Assembly (NCBI GenBank): GCA_005784505.1
Contig: VCAZ01000021.1
Coordinates: 2,722,808-2,786,807 of the forward strand
From: Bagarius yarrelli
Lineage: Eukaryota; Chordata; Actinopteri; Siluriformes; Sisoridae
Reading direction: 5' to 3'
Length of the DNA: 64,000 nt
Shown here: positions 1-10,642 of the stretch, piece after piece
Position numbering within the stretch: position 1 is the stretch's first letter
How the letters are laid out: each line of letters begins with the position of its first letter
Notes under the pieces: model-generated
Told to the model about the DNA's origin: nothing
Database searches by the model: none
What the model saw: only the letters and a program-made list of their open reading frames with translations
Position numbers and translations under genes: made by a program

Positions 1-1631
1 TCTCCATGTGACCAGAGATTATTATACAGCAATACGTACACACTGAGTTTATATTACAAAAGCTACGGTTCAGTAATAATTGGATGTATTAAAAACACAA
101 TATTGAACATGATAATAATTTACGAAAAATAAAACATAGAAACAATTATAGAAATATATTTTCGTTTCGGACGCAGCGAGTTCGCCAGCAGATTGCAGAC
201 TATCTGCACTTATGTTTTTCCCCAGCAGATGCCGATAACGGACGCTGCGTTTAAAAAGTTCCCATTTGGGTTTTTCTTTATTTTATTTTTTTTTAGAAAT
301 CTATTTTTTGACTTTAGTAACGCGTAGAATAAAATTTTGTTCACAATTTAAGGCGATTTTGCGTCATTATGCGTTTAAAAACCTTTTTAAAAAACTATAA
401 GAGACGTTGGTGCCATCTGCTGGCAAAAATGGGTACAGTACAATTATTCCACTGTAAATCCACGCTTGGAATGTTTTTTTTGGTATTTACAGTAACGTTG
501 CAATAGATCTTATTTGTTTACATTGAAAGAGGAGAAACTTAGTTGTACTTGTGGAAAAGTCAATAAATATTTTATTTATTTCTGTTTAAAATAAACTATG
601 TTTAAATAGGTATTCCACAATTGAAAAAAGTCTTATTTCCTGTCATTTACAAAGATCATGGTAATTACTGTGTACAGTAAATAACTGTTTTGATAGGCTT
701 GTCTACCTTTGCTAGAAATTAAATAAAACATTTTTTTATATTATTTTGACTTCAAAGAAGTAATGACTTTCAGGGGTTTTTACCAGCTAACAGCGTTATG
801 AATAAGCAGCATCACTAACGGCGTTAGCTTTTAGTAACAAGTAATGAAATTAATTCCTATTACAGCACTGTTACTGACTGTAAAATTTGGCATTACTATA
901 ATTAAACTCACTGAAGTGGTCTTAATCTGAGTGGACTCTATCAACTATATGACCAGCAACACTAATGATTAGTGTGTGTCTGTGTGTATGTTGGGGGTGG
1001 AAGACAACCACATAAGTCATGATGATTGACTAGAGTAAATTTACATTGTTTGCCAACCAGAGGCAGAGAATAGTGCAGGCACTCACACACAAGCATGCAC
1101 AGTCGCCCACACCAACGACAACGGCTCTGTCCGAAATCGCATACGCCATACTTAAATGTACTACATTTAATTTAGTATGTACTTTACAACGGTCTATATA
1201 CTATGGTTACAGGTAGTATAAATGAAATTTAGATGTACTACAGGAGTCAGAGGGTTGGCCAATGAGTTTATAGATAGATTCACAAACTTGAAGTATAAAC
1301 TTTTTTTTTTCCTTGTTGAAACTAGCTAATTACAAAAACTTTTTTCTACAGTAATTGAGTAGATTTTTCCAGCAGAAATGCATCTCATATTGCACAGCAT
1401 GCTGAACCTTTTGTTAAGTTGATAAGCAGAAGGATAAGATCAGAAGTTTACATCAGGTTCCACTTCTGTTCACAAAATTTTGAGGCTATAGTAGGTATAA
1501 AACCCATTTTATGCATTAATTTATACAGCATTATGCTGTAATTAGCTGATTGAATAATTGCACACATAAACAAATGTTCCTAATAAAATGGTAATTGTGT
1601 GGTTACTATGTGTTTTTACATAATTTTGCTT
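1..1631. other. Intergenic, no gene recognised
   Basis: This stretch is AT-rich and contains no open frame or exon that I can assign. A segment around 1128-1250 (tccgaaatcgcatacgcc onward) resembles the ends of a dispersed fish repeat, but its borders cannot be set. The interval lies downstream of the 3' end of the minus-strand RDH gene and should hold that gene's 3' UTR. I did not identify its polyadenylation site. Confidence 0.5.
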
Positions 1632-1734
1632 TCATTCCCAATTTATGCCCAGCATCTGGCAACTTAGGCCCCACAGCTTCTGTGCCATTTCATCATCTCT
1701 AGCAGCTCTTGTGCAACCTGAGGGTTTACAATTG
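1632..1734 (-). CDS. rdh12l: RDH12-like, terminal coding exon
   Basis: The exon is 103 nt, with an acceptor ttacag above 1734 and a stop codon TGA at 1634-1632. It encodes NCKPSGCTRAARDDEMAQKL followed by WGLSCQMLGINWE and stop. The final WE-stop matches the family C-terminus, so the 3' end of the gene is intact. Confidence 0.87.
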
Positions 1735-1868
1735 CTGTAAAGTGACAAAAAGGAAAATGATTACTCCATGGTTGATGAGTATTTCATAAACTGTGAAAAC
1801 CCAATGATAACTCAGAGATTCATTAAAACACCTGGAGTCAATTAACAACCTCGTGGGACTGTAATCAC

Positions 1869-2061
1869 CTGTAATAGCCGCCAGTGTGAGAGTCTAGCTC
1901 TGGCTCCACAGCACAGTAGATTGACGACTGAGCTCCCTGCACTGCTGTCTTTGTAAAAGGCCTGACCATTTTCCACATGCAAAGAAGCCCCAGGTTTAAG
2001 TGTCTCTTTAGTTCAGTGCGAACAATTCCTGGGTGGACGGCATATACTTTTACGCCTGAGT
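1869..2061 (-). CDS. rdh12l: RDH12-like, sixth coding exon
   Basis: The exon is 193 nt with an acceptor gaacag above 2061 and a donor gtgatt below 1869. It encodes DSGVKVYAVHPGIVRTELKR and continues to PFTKTAVQGAQSSIYCAVEP and SHTGGYY. It matches the substrate-loop and C-terminal half of RDH11/12. The exon is too broken up by splicing to show as a long open frame. Confidence 0.87.
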
Positions 2062-2523
2062 CTGTTCAGTATACACATATAATTGTTGTATTATATAGTG
2101 CGATTATATATATGCTTCTGGTTAATAATAAACAAACTGGGGACTAGTTGCATATGCAAACTTGATAATAATGCATATTTCAAAATGTCATTATTTTACT
2201 AGTAACGACATGCAGTAACCACTTTTATAATGTTTATTTTCCTTTTTATTTTCCTTTTCTGACTTTGATGACTTAAAACTCATCAAAAATGTAGAGTTAG
2301 TGTGATACGGCATTTCTTGGTTACATGACTAAGCTACTGTCAGGACTCGGTCAGGCTTGCCGGGTGCGTTGCTCTGCCGGGGCACCAGAGGGCAACGGAG
2401 AGACCTTCTGTTTCAGCGTTGTAGACTACGTGTACACAAAACAGCTATAAAAATGAATTTTTAATAATTTGTTAACCTGCTAACACGATGATTATGGGCA
2501 TCACTGCAGTATGACTATCTAAC

Positions 2524-2733
2524 CTTTAAGTCTTCTGGCGAGGGATCTAGCACAAAGGATATTTGCTAGCTTGCTCTGTCCGTATGCCCTTCTGCTATGG
2601 TAACTCCTCTCACTGTTGATGTCATCCAGTTTGATGGTGCCCCAGCTATGAGCCATGGAGGACAAGATAATGATTCTTGACGGAGCAGACTTTTTCAACA
2701 AATCAATCAACAAGAATGTTAGCAGGAGGTGGC
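2524..2733 (-). CDS. rdh12l: RDH12-like, fifth coding exon (catalytic Ser and YxxxK)
   Basis: The exon is 210 nt with an acceptor ctcctag above 2733 and a donor gttaga below 2524. It encodes HLLLTFLLIDLLKKSAPSR, the segment LSSMAHSWG with the catalytic serine region, and RAYGQSKLANILCARSLARR with the active-site Tyr and Lys. All catalytic residues are present, so no inactivating change is seen here. Confidence 0.9.
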
Positions 2734-2872
2734 CTAGGAGACAGCAGTATTGGTACAGTCACATATAATCTGACGTATTAATTTTTTGTAAAATAGGTCA
2801 ATGTGTAATCATGGAACAATACAGGGTTACGGTTTCACTATTCTCTTAGATAAAAAGAAGGATTTTTTTTAC

Positions 2873-2977
2873 CCAAATGATTGACTCCAAATTGCATCTC
2901 AAATCCATCATCTGTTTTAGAATAGGGGCACATCATGACTCCAGCATTGTTTATGAGAATATGTAATTGCTTCTCTT
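2873..2977 (-). CDS. rdh12l: RDH12-like, fourth coding exon (NNAG motif)
   Basis: The exon is 105 nt with an acceptor ttcag above 2977 and a donor gtaaaa below 2873. It encodes EEKQLHILINNAGVMMCPYS and continues to FEMQFGVNHLG. NNAG is the structural motif of classical SDRs, and MMCPYSKT is highly conserved in RDH11/12. Confidence 0.9.
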
Positions 2978-3138
2978 CTGAACAGGTACAAATAAATATG
3001 TAAGGGCAGTATCCAATTTTGTTGTGTGTAATAGCTTTCTCATTATAAATTGCATTATGAATCAATCTTATGTATGATACAATATAATCAGGCTTTTTAT
3101 AGCTAGAGTAAAGGAACTTGTAGTCAGTTTTCACTCAC

Positions 3139-3294
3139 CTTTGTTTATTAACTCTGCAAATTCTCGGATTGAATTGGTGTTTGCTAAATCAAGATACCTG
3201 ATGAGGACATTGTTGTTGCCTGACTCTGCAATTATCTCCTTCTGCGCTACTTCAGCTTTAATAATATCTCTGCAGGCCATGATGATCTTGGCCC
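3139..3294 (-). CDS. rdh12l: RDH12-like, third coding exon
   Basis: The exon is 156 nt with an acceptor ctcacag above 3294 and a donor gtgagtg below 3139. It encodes GAKIIMACRDIIKAEVAQKE and continues to LDLANTNSIREFAELINK. This is the second beta-alpha unit of the SDR fold, with the ACRD and LDL landmarks of the RDH11/12 family. Phase joins the neighbouring exons exactly. Confidence 0.88.
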
Positions 3295-3461
3295 CTGTGA
3301 GACAGCACTGCAAAACTTGCCTAGCCATTTTGTATCCATTACAATTCAACAACTGTGAATTCTCTTGTGTATTTTTTGCTTAGCTGCTGCTTTGCTTTGA
3401 TGTATTACCTACAGAAGCAAATCTTTGATCATACACATAGACTAACAAATGTGATGCTTAC

Positions 3462-3577
3462 CTCTTTTTGCCAAATCTCTTGCGGTCTCTTTGCCAATGC
3501 CAGTGTTGGCTCCTGTAATGATAACTGTTTTGCCATCAAGTCTCACATTGGAAGACCACCGGCCAAAAAAAACCTCC
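3462..3577 (-). CDS. rdh12l: RDH12-like, cofactor-binding exon (second coding exon)
   Basis: The acceptor is at 3578-3580 (ttag read on the minus strand) and the donor is gtaagc below 3462. The exon encodes EVFFGRWSSNVRLDGK followed by the Rossmann motif TGANTGIGKETARDLAKR. Its first base completes a codon begun in the missing upstream exon. The segment just before the Rossmann fold corresponds to the stretch after the membrane anchor in human RDH12. Confidence 0.88.
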
Positions 3578-3904
3578 CTAACACAAGACGATACAGAAAA
3601 ATGAGCAATTGGAAATTAAATTGAACAATTTCTAAATGAATTTCTGGCAATTGTTTTCATCTGTACCCCTCTACAGAATCAACACATGGCCCAGAGCATA
3701 AAATATGAGAGTTCAGTTTACCCTAGTGTATAAATGTTAGCCATCCTTTTCTCACAATAGATTTAAAATTTATCACTTGACACAAAATGGTGCAACACAC
3801 TGCCCGCCAGTGTGTGACTGGTCATGTGATAATTTCGAATTAGTGTCTGGCTAATCCACTGCTAATCTCCAGAGGAGTGTTTAAGAATACAGGACCACAT
3901 AAAT

Positions 3905-3951
<47 letters not shown>

Positions 3952-4573
3952 ACAGAACAATGGACAATGGACAATGGACAGAACTAACGGCCCACATCCA
4001 AGGTTGATTATTTTTATAGATTATTTTTCTATACTGTGTTTCATAGATAGGCTACACATCCACCATAAACTGTATCATGTTAAATCACTTTCTAAAAATA
4101 ACTGAATGAGTAACCACTTCATTCACAAAATGAGTTTGTAATAGTGCGCTATGGTAGGGGGCATTCCCGAGCATTCTATATGTATATTTTTAAAAAGATT
4201 AATTGTTGTAGGTTGAATTGGATAGGGTAGGAAGCCCGAGGTGGCCTGCTTCAACCCCAAATGCAGGCTCCTCAACCATCTTCCCTGCCAGAGCCTGCAC
4301 GAGCACCCCATTTATGTGGGGCCCAACAGGAGCCTCTTAGGGCCTTGTTGGTGCAGCCAGCCTCTCAGGGCTGGCCTCTGGCTTGTATATAGTTGTAAGC
4401 ACAAATTCAGGAATATTTGGGCAATTCAATATAAGCAAATTGGGCCAAAAGCAAATTTATTTGGGCCGCTTCAAAATTTAAATATGCAAGTAATATTTTG
4501 AAGAGAAAAATTTCATGTATGTATAGATAGATAGATGGATGGATAGATAAATGTTTATACTTTATTTATATAT
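3578..4573. other. Upstream side of the RDH gene, no exon recognised
   Basis: The first coding exon of the RDH12-like gene should lie here or further upstream, but no ATG-containing exon with a correctly phased donor was found. The region holds a GT microsatellite (3909-3949). It also holds a locally GC-richer block (about 4200-4480, gcctgcttcaaccccaaatg onward) that looks like a dispersed repeat fragment of unknown family. Confidence 0.45.
3909..3949. repeat. (GT)n microsatellite
   Basis: An almost pure GT dinucleotide run of about 40 bases. Confidence 0.97.
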
Positions 4574-4864
4574 TGTAATGACGAGGTCTTAGAGGAAACC
4601 ATAATGCAGGTAAAAGCTTTATTAAACAATGACAAGGACAGTTCAATATTGTAGTCATCAAATGGGCAAGGATCAGAAACCATCTAAGCAGTAAACAGAT
4701 TCAAAAAATCTTGGTATCTCGTATAGCAAATAAAACTTTGCTTTGTAAAGTAAGTGACGAGCTTAAGTAGGTTAGCCACACCGGTAGTGACACCGGAAGT
4801 ACAACACACCCGCTAGTACTGAGGTGACGGCGACGTCTGACAGTAAAAAGACAAAACCGTTACA
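4574..4864 (-). repeat. 3' LTR of a Ty3-type retrotransposon
   Basis: Read on the minus strand, the 291-bp segment begins TGTAACGG and ends CATTACA, giving a terminal TGTAA/TTACA inverted repeat. It contains an AATAAA signal near 4620 (tttatt on the plus strand). Immediately before it on the element strand lies a purine tract (ggagagaggg), as expected for a polypurine tract. The integrase C-terminal remnant follows on the internal side. The boundaries are inferred from these marks only. Confidence 0.75.
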
Positions 4865-6980
4865 GTACCCTCTCTCCACGAACGCCTCCAGGAGCAGGAT
4901 GGAGCAGGATGTTCAAATGATGTGGCTTAAGGAGAGAAACAATCCTGTAATTGACAGTGTTAATTTGCCTTAAAATCCTGAAGGGACCCACATACTTGGG
5001 ACCCAGTTTTTTACTGGACAGTCAAAGACGTACATCTCTGGTGGACAACCACACAAGCCGACCTGGTTGATATTCTCGGTGTGACCGGATAGCTTGCTGC
5101 AGCCTGACATAAGCACTGTCCCAGACACGGACATTCCATTGCATTAAATTTTCTACAGCTGGAACCCGAAGACGGCTCCCCTGACCAGGAGAACATTAGC
5201 CCATACGCGAGAGGTAAACTAAGGCCTCTGATCTAAGACGTAGCCTCTGGAATATTAAAGCTCCTGAGTACGTGAATAACGTGTATTGCAGTTTCCATGG
5301 CAGAAGGTATACCCTCCAGGGGCATCAGGTCGAAGGGTATGGAGAATCCATCGATAAATATGACTGTAAAATCTTGGGAAGCACGGGAGATCTGTGACAA
5401 AGCCAATCACGACATCATGGTTTTGTTCTGCTGTTATAAGTTTACAAGAATGGAAGGCGCACAGATGCAGTATGGGAGGAGAACCATGGCGTTGAGAGGA
5501 GATGGCCCCCATCCCACAGTCAGAAGCATCTACCTTGACCACAAAAGGTAAAGTTGGGTCAGGATGTTGCAGGAACTTATCTCTAAGTGAATGTCTTAAC
5601 TGCTGCCTCAGTCCACAGAATCTTAGCGGGTTTGCCTTGAGTAGGGAGGTGATGGGCGCGGTTACCTGCATTCATAGCTACCCCACGATGGCCAATCTTG
5701 TTGAGGAGGTCGCGTTTAGAGGGGTCGCAAAACATGTGATTGATGAAAGCTTGAAAGACAGCCGGGGCATTGAATAGTCCATGGGGCATTACAAGGTACT
5801 CATAGTGCCCCCGGTGGTGGTGAATGCTGTCTTCCACTCGTCACCCTCCTGCATACAAATGAGGTTGTACGCCTTGAGGAGATCAAGCTTGGTGAAGAAC
5901 CGTGCTTCACATAATTGTTCCAGAGCTGCCGGTACCAGAAGGAGAGGATAGTGGTACTTTACATTGTTCAAACTCCGGCAGTCAATGCAAGGGTGAAGAC
6001 TGCCATCTTTCCTCTCCATGAAAAAGAACCCAGAGCCAGCAGGAGAAGTGGAAGGACGAATGAACCCATTGGCAAGTGCTTCGTCTATATACTCCTCTAG
6101 TGCTTGGGTCTCAGGCTGTAAGGTAAATTTGGCTCCGGGGGGTGGTGTTATTCAGAAGCTCAATGGCACAGTCTCCTGGTTGATGAGGAGGCAATTCTGT
6201 GGCTTTAGACCTCCAGCAGATCAATATATTCCTTGGGTACATCAGCAATGTCCATCTTAACAGTGCCATCCACCTGGGTGAGGTGACAAGAGATGGAGCA
6301 CAGAGGGTGAAGAAAATGCTTACGACAGTGCATAATGTCTTTATCAGTCCATGCTATTATATAGTTGTGAGCCACGAAAACCCTAGAATGAGTGGGATTT
6401 TTGGGTGAGAAGATAATGTGAAGTGAAATGTTTTCCTAGTAGAGGGTTCCTACCTGCAGGGTAATGGGCACTGTAAGATGGGTGATTCTAGAGCCTATAG
6501 CTGACCATTGATGGCAGAGATTTGAAGCGGCGGGAAACATGGTACAGGGGGATCTTCAGACGCTTAACTAGATGTGTGTCAATCAGATTGAGGGCTGTGC
6601 CCGAGTCCACTAGTTCTGGAAATAGATGAGGAGTGGAATCAATGCACAAATAAGTGAGCACAGTGAAACATATAACAGACGAGACTGAGCAAACAGGGTG
6701 ACTTACTTTATGGGTAGATGGCGCTTTGTTTTTCGGGCAGGTGCTGCTGAAATGGTTTAGGCCCCAACAATAGAAACATAATTTCTTCAGAAGTCATCGC
6801 TGGCGTTCTTGCAATATTGCGAGATTCTCGTAACGTGTGGGTTCAGGGTCATCATGAGACGCACACATCAATAAGCATGAGAGTTAAGCCGTATTACCTT
6901 TACTTTTGTCACATATACAGAAAAAGTTCCTTCCCGTCTGAGGGTCCCGACATTTCTATGCAATTCTTTAGACTGTGTCA
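4574..6980 (-). mobile_element. Decayed Ty3/gypsy-type LTR retrotransposon
   Basis: Read on the minus strand, the remnants come in canonical order. There is a gag zinc knuckle CFYCWGLNHFSSTC (C-X2-C-X4-H-X4-C, about 6778-6728) and an aspartic protease LVDSGTALNLID (around 6615-6585). Reverse transcriptase follows (about 6019-5700), with KDGSLHPCIDCRSLNN, FFTKLDLLKAYNLI and YLVMPHGLFNAP. RNase H (about 5600-5400) shows FVVKVDASDCGMGA and SQRHGSPP. The integrase C-terminus (about 5200-4960) shows KKLGPKYVGPFRILR, the GPY/F-type motif. The LTR comes last. Frameshifts and stops break every domain, the RT catalytic YxDD segment is missing, and the integrase zinc finger and core are absent. The element is therefore a dead relic. 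The 5' LTR was not found. Confidence 0.88.
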
Positions 6981-7312
6981 GGGAGAGTGACTGAAATGAT
7001 GTTGCTCTAAAAGCAATGTTTAAAGATGGACTAAACACGAGTCTCCAGGCTGAGCTGGTTTGTTGTGATTACTCAAGGACTTTTTCTAAATATGTGACAA
7101 AAGCGGTCTGGTTGGACAACCAACTCTGTAACAGCCCCGATGTGAATAAAGGTAATACGGCTCACTTTTCATGCTCCTTGGTGTGTGCGTTTCATGATGA
7201 CCCTGAACCCATGCATCTAGGCGTTACGAGAATCTCCCCGCAAAAACACCAGCGAAGACTTCTTGGAAAATCATGTTTTTACTGTAGGGGCCCCAACCAT
7301 TTCTGCTGATTC
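6976..7312 (+). mobile_element. Inverted gag fragment of the same Ty3 family
   Basis: An open frame on the plus strand encodes FKDGLNTSLQAELVC near its start, ends with a zinc knuckle beginning CFYCRGPNHFC, and includes DPEPMHLG before it. The minus-strand element just to the left carries the same gag stretch. For example, tcatgatgaccctgaaccc occurs at 7191 on the plus strand and, in reverse complement, near 6846-6864. The two gag fragments therefore sit head to head. Confidence 0.75.
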
Positions 7313-8720
7313 AAAAAAGAATCCACGGTTCAAGTTTTAATCTGCGCCCAGTCTAGTGCTTTACTGAAGAGCAAAGGCAAAAGAAATGCACATTTCTTAC
7401 TTTCGGTGGGGACAGCATTTGGCTGATTCATGAAGATGATTTAACACTAATGAAGAAGACCTCTGCAACACTGTTGTCCAGTCGAACATGTCCAAAAGTG
7501 AAAGTGGATCACTGGTAGCGCTGGAGCTTGGCGATGGCGTGAAGGCTGACGGCTGTGCCTGTAGTGTTGCGAGCTGGTTTTAAATCACCTGCAAAGCACA
7601 AGCGTAATAATCCACAGTGGCTTAGATGCAAGTGTAGATCGCGCCGTTACTTACAGCCAATCAAAAACAGGAAATTGTTTGGTTTTGCGTTGTGATTGGT
7701 CGGACCGCTCCCTCACACTTCTCAACACAGAGCCTGCCTAAGACTACTTTTATCAAAACATAAATCATACAAAAGCAAATAAAAAATTTTTATTAGGTGA
7801 ACAAGAGAGACATTTGGGTTGGCTTAGCCCACCCCTGCCCATGAGCTGGCCCTGTTGGGTTTAGGCATATACTCGGCAGGAGCAGATCGACGGTCCATTC
7901 CTTCCTTAAGGTTCTTGGTTGTGACCGGTGCAGATCCACCTCCACCCTCAGGGGAGTGTAGGTCACGATGTTGCACTTTTGCACTTTTGATGCACTATTG
8001 CCATTGAACTAGCTATGTTAGCATAAGCTGCTAACATAGCTAAGGAGCCAAGAGCAGTATGGTCTTTCCCAGGACTACAAAACCTTAAATAAAAAATGTG
8101 AGACACCATGGAGGTGGCGTTTTTTTCCGCAAGCCAGCTTACTTGCCAGTATTCTTCTCCTCAACCAGCCAACTAAATCTTAAAAGCGTCTTCCATGAGG
8201 AAATGAACCACAATGCGTGCTTCTGAACCCCTAGAAGGCACTGGGCTAGCAAGGAGAGGTTGTGATAAGGCAGAGGTTGCAATAAGGCTACACACATGAG
8301 CCCCAGTTGCAGCAGGGCCTGCACCATGAGGGCTATGCATCCTGCCACTGTTATCAAACAAGACTAGACATGAGCGGAGCGTGTGTAGTGGTAGTAGTGC
8401 ACACTGCATGCAGTCTGTCCCCTTAAGAGCTGTCATAGCATGCTCTACTCCCTCAAAATTATTTGCGAGCACGAAAAAACACCTTGTTTGAAGTGCGACT
8501 CATTTTTATCCATCTTTTCTGCGTTTCTTCTTGGCCTTTTTAACTGACGAAAAGAAACCTACTTTACCATAGATAAATGCTCCTCTTTGTACCTCCTGGT
8601 TGCTTTATTAGTTTAATTTCACACACATTTCAGGAATAATGTAATGCTAGAAAAAAGCATTCTAGACAACTGTGTTTTTCAAATTTGGTGTAACAGTTTA
8701 GGTGGATGTGCTGGTAAGGT
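7313..8720. other. Intergenic, no gene recognised
   Basis: No exon or domain was recognised. The open frames on the minus strand at 8139-8472 have no recognisable family and no splice support. A perfect 13-bp inverted repeat is at 8011-8041. The region may contain more retroelement debris, because it directly follows the gag fragment. Confidence 0.4.
8011..8041. repeat. Perfect 13-bp inverted repeat with 5-nt loop
   Basis: The arm agctatgttagca at 8011-8023 is the exact reverse complement of tgctaacatagct at 8029-8041, with loop taagc. It could be a chance hairpin or a remnant of the terminal ends of a small palindromic element. Confidence 0.8.
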
Positions 8721-8721
8721 G

Positions 8722-8917
8722 GGGGAGATGGTGGCTCATGGTTAAGGTGTTGGAATACCTACCCGAAGATTGTGGGTTTGATTTCCAGCTCCACCAATCT
8801 ATCACTGTTGGGGCCCCTGAGCAAGGCCCTTAACCTCTAATTGCTCAGTTGTATAAAAGAGATTAATGTAAGTCGCTCTGGATAAGGGCATCTGCCCAAT
8901 GCTGTAAATGTAAATGT
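8722..8917 (+). repeat. tRNA-derived SINE-like repeat, copy 1
   Basis: A tRNA-like head has an A-box-like stretch tggctcatggttaaggtg and a B-box-like stretch gtgggtttgatttcc. It is followed by a body with gggcccctgagcaaggccc and the tail region taagtcgctctggataaggg, ending in atgtaaatgtaaatg. Related copies occur at 12.3, 16.1, 18.2, 28.2, 32.7 and 52.1 kb. The conserved tail is of the type seen in fish SINEs that share a LINE-like 3' end. Confidence 0.8.
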
Positions 8918-9640
8918 GTCCACAAACCTTTGGCCATATAGTGCATTTATAAGCTAAAACAACTGTAAAAGTGATAAATATCATAAAAATAGATGTGTTT
9001 TAAATAATAACTGCATATAAAAAACTATATTTACCTAACAAACTTTATTTGAATAACAAAACATTAATATAGTTTCCTACTGAGGGGAACTGGACACACT
9101 GATCTGTGGATTGACTTAATTTTGCTAAAGGAAACCAGGGAAAACTAGTAGAAAGGTGCCAGGTATTTATTTTATTCAATTTTCTTAAATAACAATAAAG
9201 TGGGATGTACTTTTTTCAAGTTTTTAAGAATAACAATGTACACCACTGTATGTTTCCTTATTGTGTCAGCTGCTAATGACTACTGAACTTGCCTCAGAGG
9301 AAACGTTAGTAGTGTCTCAAGCACTTTTCTGTTCCCTTGTTATATAGGCTGTCTGTTTTTATTTGTTAATGTGTAACTATCTGTTCTCTGAAAGAAGAGA
9401 TTTCAGTTTAATACGTTAAAGTCGTTTCTGCCTTTTCACAAATCATAGTCTAGGTGTCTAAGTATATTCTTATGTTATGGAATCAGCACTGAATTAACAT
9501 TGTCTTTCTTAATCCTTATTCATGATGTTATAATTTTTATATAATCTCTACTTTCTTAACACAGCTGGTAAAAAATAGCTTTTTTTCAGTGTCAAAAACC
9601 CACCTGTATTTACCCTGTTAAAAGCTTTTGTTAATCTTTA
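8918..9640. other. Intergenic, no gene recognised; candidate upstream region of gpr141
   Basis: AT-rich sequence with no exon that I can assign. The promoter and any 5' UTR exons of gpr141 should lie in the right part of this stretch or at its end, but no clear TATA box or initiator was recognised. Confidence 0.35.
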
Positions 9641-9752
9641 ATCTTGCTGACAGCACTTCCTCGAATGTGTGAGGGCTGATAGGTGTCAATCCCACAGAGA
9701 AAGGACAGTCAGTTCGACTCCTCGTATTGAAAACATCCGCTACTATTCAAGT

Positions 9753-9760
9753 ATGGAAAG
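9753..9760 (+). CDS. gpr141: gpr141, 8-nt first coding exon
   Basis: ATGGAAAG is followed directly by a strong donor, gtgagt at 9761. The two spare bases AG combine with the C at 10643 to give Ser, so the protein starts Met-Glu-Ser-Asn-Ser-Thr. The exon upstream of 9753 is 5' UTR with an undefined start. The alternative, starting inside exon 2, is weak: there is no ATG before the first transmembrane segment. Confidence 0.82.
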
Positions 9761-10642
9761 GTGAGTTATATTTAAATTGCAATGTGTGTTAAATATATTA
9801 GGTTGCGTTTTGATAGACGTTTTGTAAGCATCACGATAAATTAGAGACTACTTCTGAGAAACGAACACTTTGTTTGTTGAAACTGGAATGCTTCCACAAA
9901 CAAAGACATTTTAGCAACAGTTTCAGGAATTAACACACATGGGTGTGATCGGGCGTAGTGAGTGGTGATACTTGAGGCATGTTGCATATCATGAATTTTC
10001 TTTAAATATCACTCAAAAAACTTAATTTAAAGATTTAAAAATGGTGCTTAAAATTGTGCTTTAAACAGTGGGATTGTGGACACAGCAGCACAACTATGTG
10101 TAGCACAGTTCTGTGCATTTACTTTAATGTGTTCAAACAGAATAAGGGTATTATGCTGGGCCACTTAATATATCAGTATGTATTGTAAAGAGTCATCAGG
10201 TTTTAATGTTGAATTTAATTTGAACAGAAATTATCTCATGCGGCATTTTTAAATCAAATGTAGAAAGCCAGGCAAGCTATTTAACATCTGCACAATGGTA
10301 GTTAGGGAAGTGTAACAATAACTTCTGGTTTTGGTTTCCTGTCATCACACATCAGTCTTGATCAGACTCCAGCTGGAAATACGCTTCTTGTAACATAGAG
10401 CATGTCTTCTTGCCTACTTCTTGTCTATTTAATTTTGTTACACATACGGTGCATATTTTATTTACAGTGAAACCAGGTTCTGTTTCACACTGAAGGTATT
10501 GGTATCTATTAACTAAAAATTTTCACAAATTTATTTAAAGGCAACATTTTACTATACCATATACAAAGAAAAGCTCTTCAATTGCAACGCAACTTAAACT
10601 TTGCCTAATGTTTGTTTTTGTTTTTTGTCTTTTTTAATTAAG

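Larger units (their letters stand above)
1632..3577 (-). other. rdh12l: Retinol dehydrogenase 12-like gene (RDH11/12 family SDR), first coding exon not found
   Basis: The gene encodes an NAD(P)-dependent short-chain dehydrogenase of the retinol dehydrogenase 11/12 group. By family these are ER-membrane enzymes that interconvert retinol and retinal or reduce short aldehydes. Six exons on the minus strand read in one unbroken phase: 3577-3462, 3294-3139, 2977-2873, 2733-2524, 2061-1869 and 1734-1632. Together they give 883 nt, about 293 residues. In order they show the cofactor motif TGANTGIGK, the NNAG motif (ILINNAGVMMCPYSK), the serine-containing segment LSSMAHSWG, the catalytic YGQSK, the HPGIVRTEL segment, and a C-terminus ending in GINWE then stop. 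All visible splice sites are GT-AG. The N-terminal membrane-anchor exon is not visible up to 4.5 kb and may lie beyond the Ty3 insertion or in a gap. The symbol is a family assignment; which fish paralogue this is (rdh12, rdh12l, rdh11-like) needs a tree. Confidence 0.88.
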
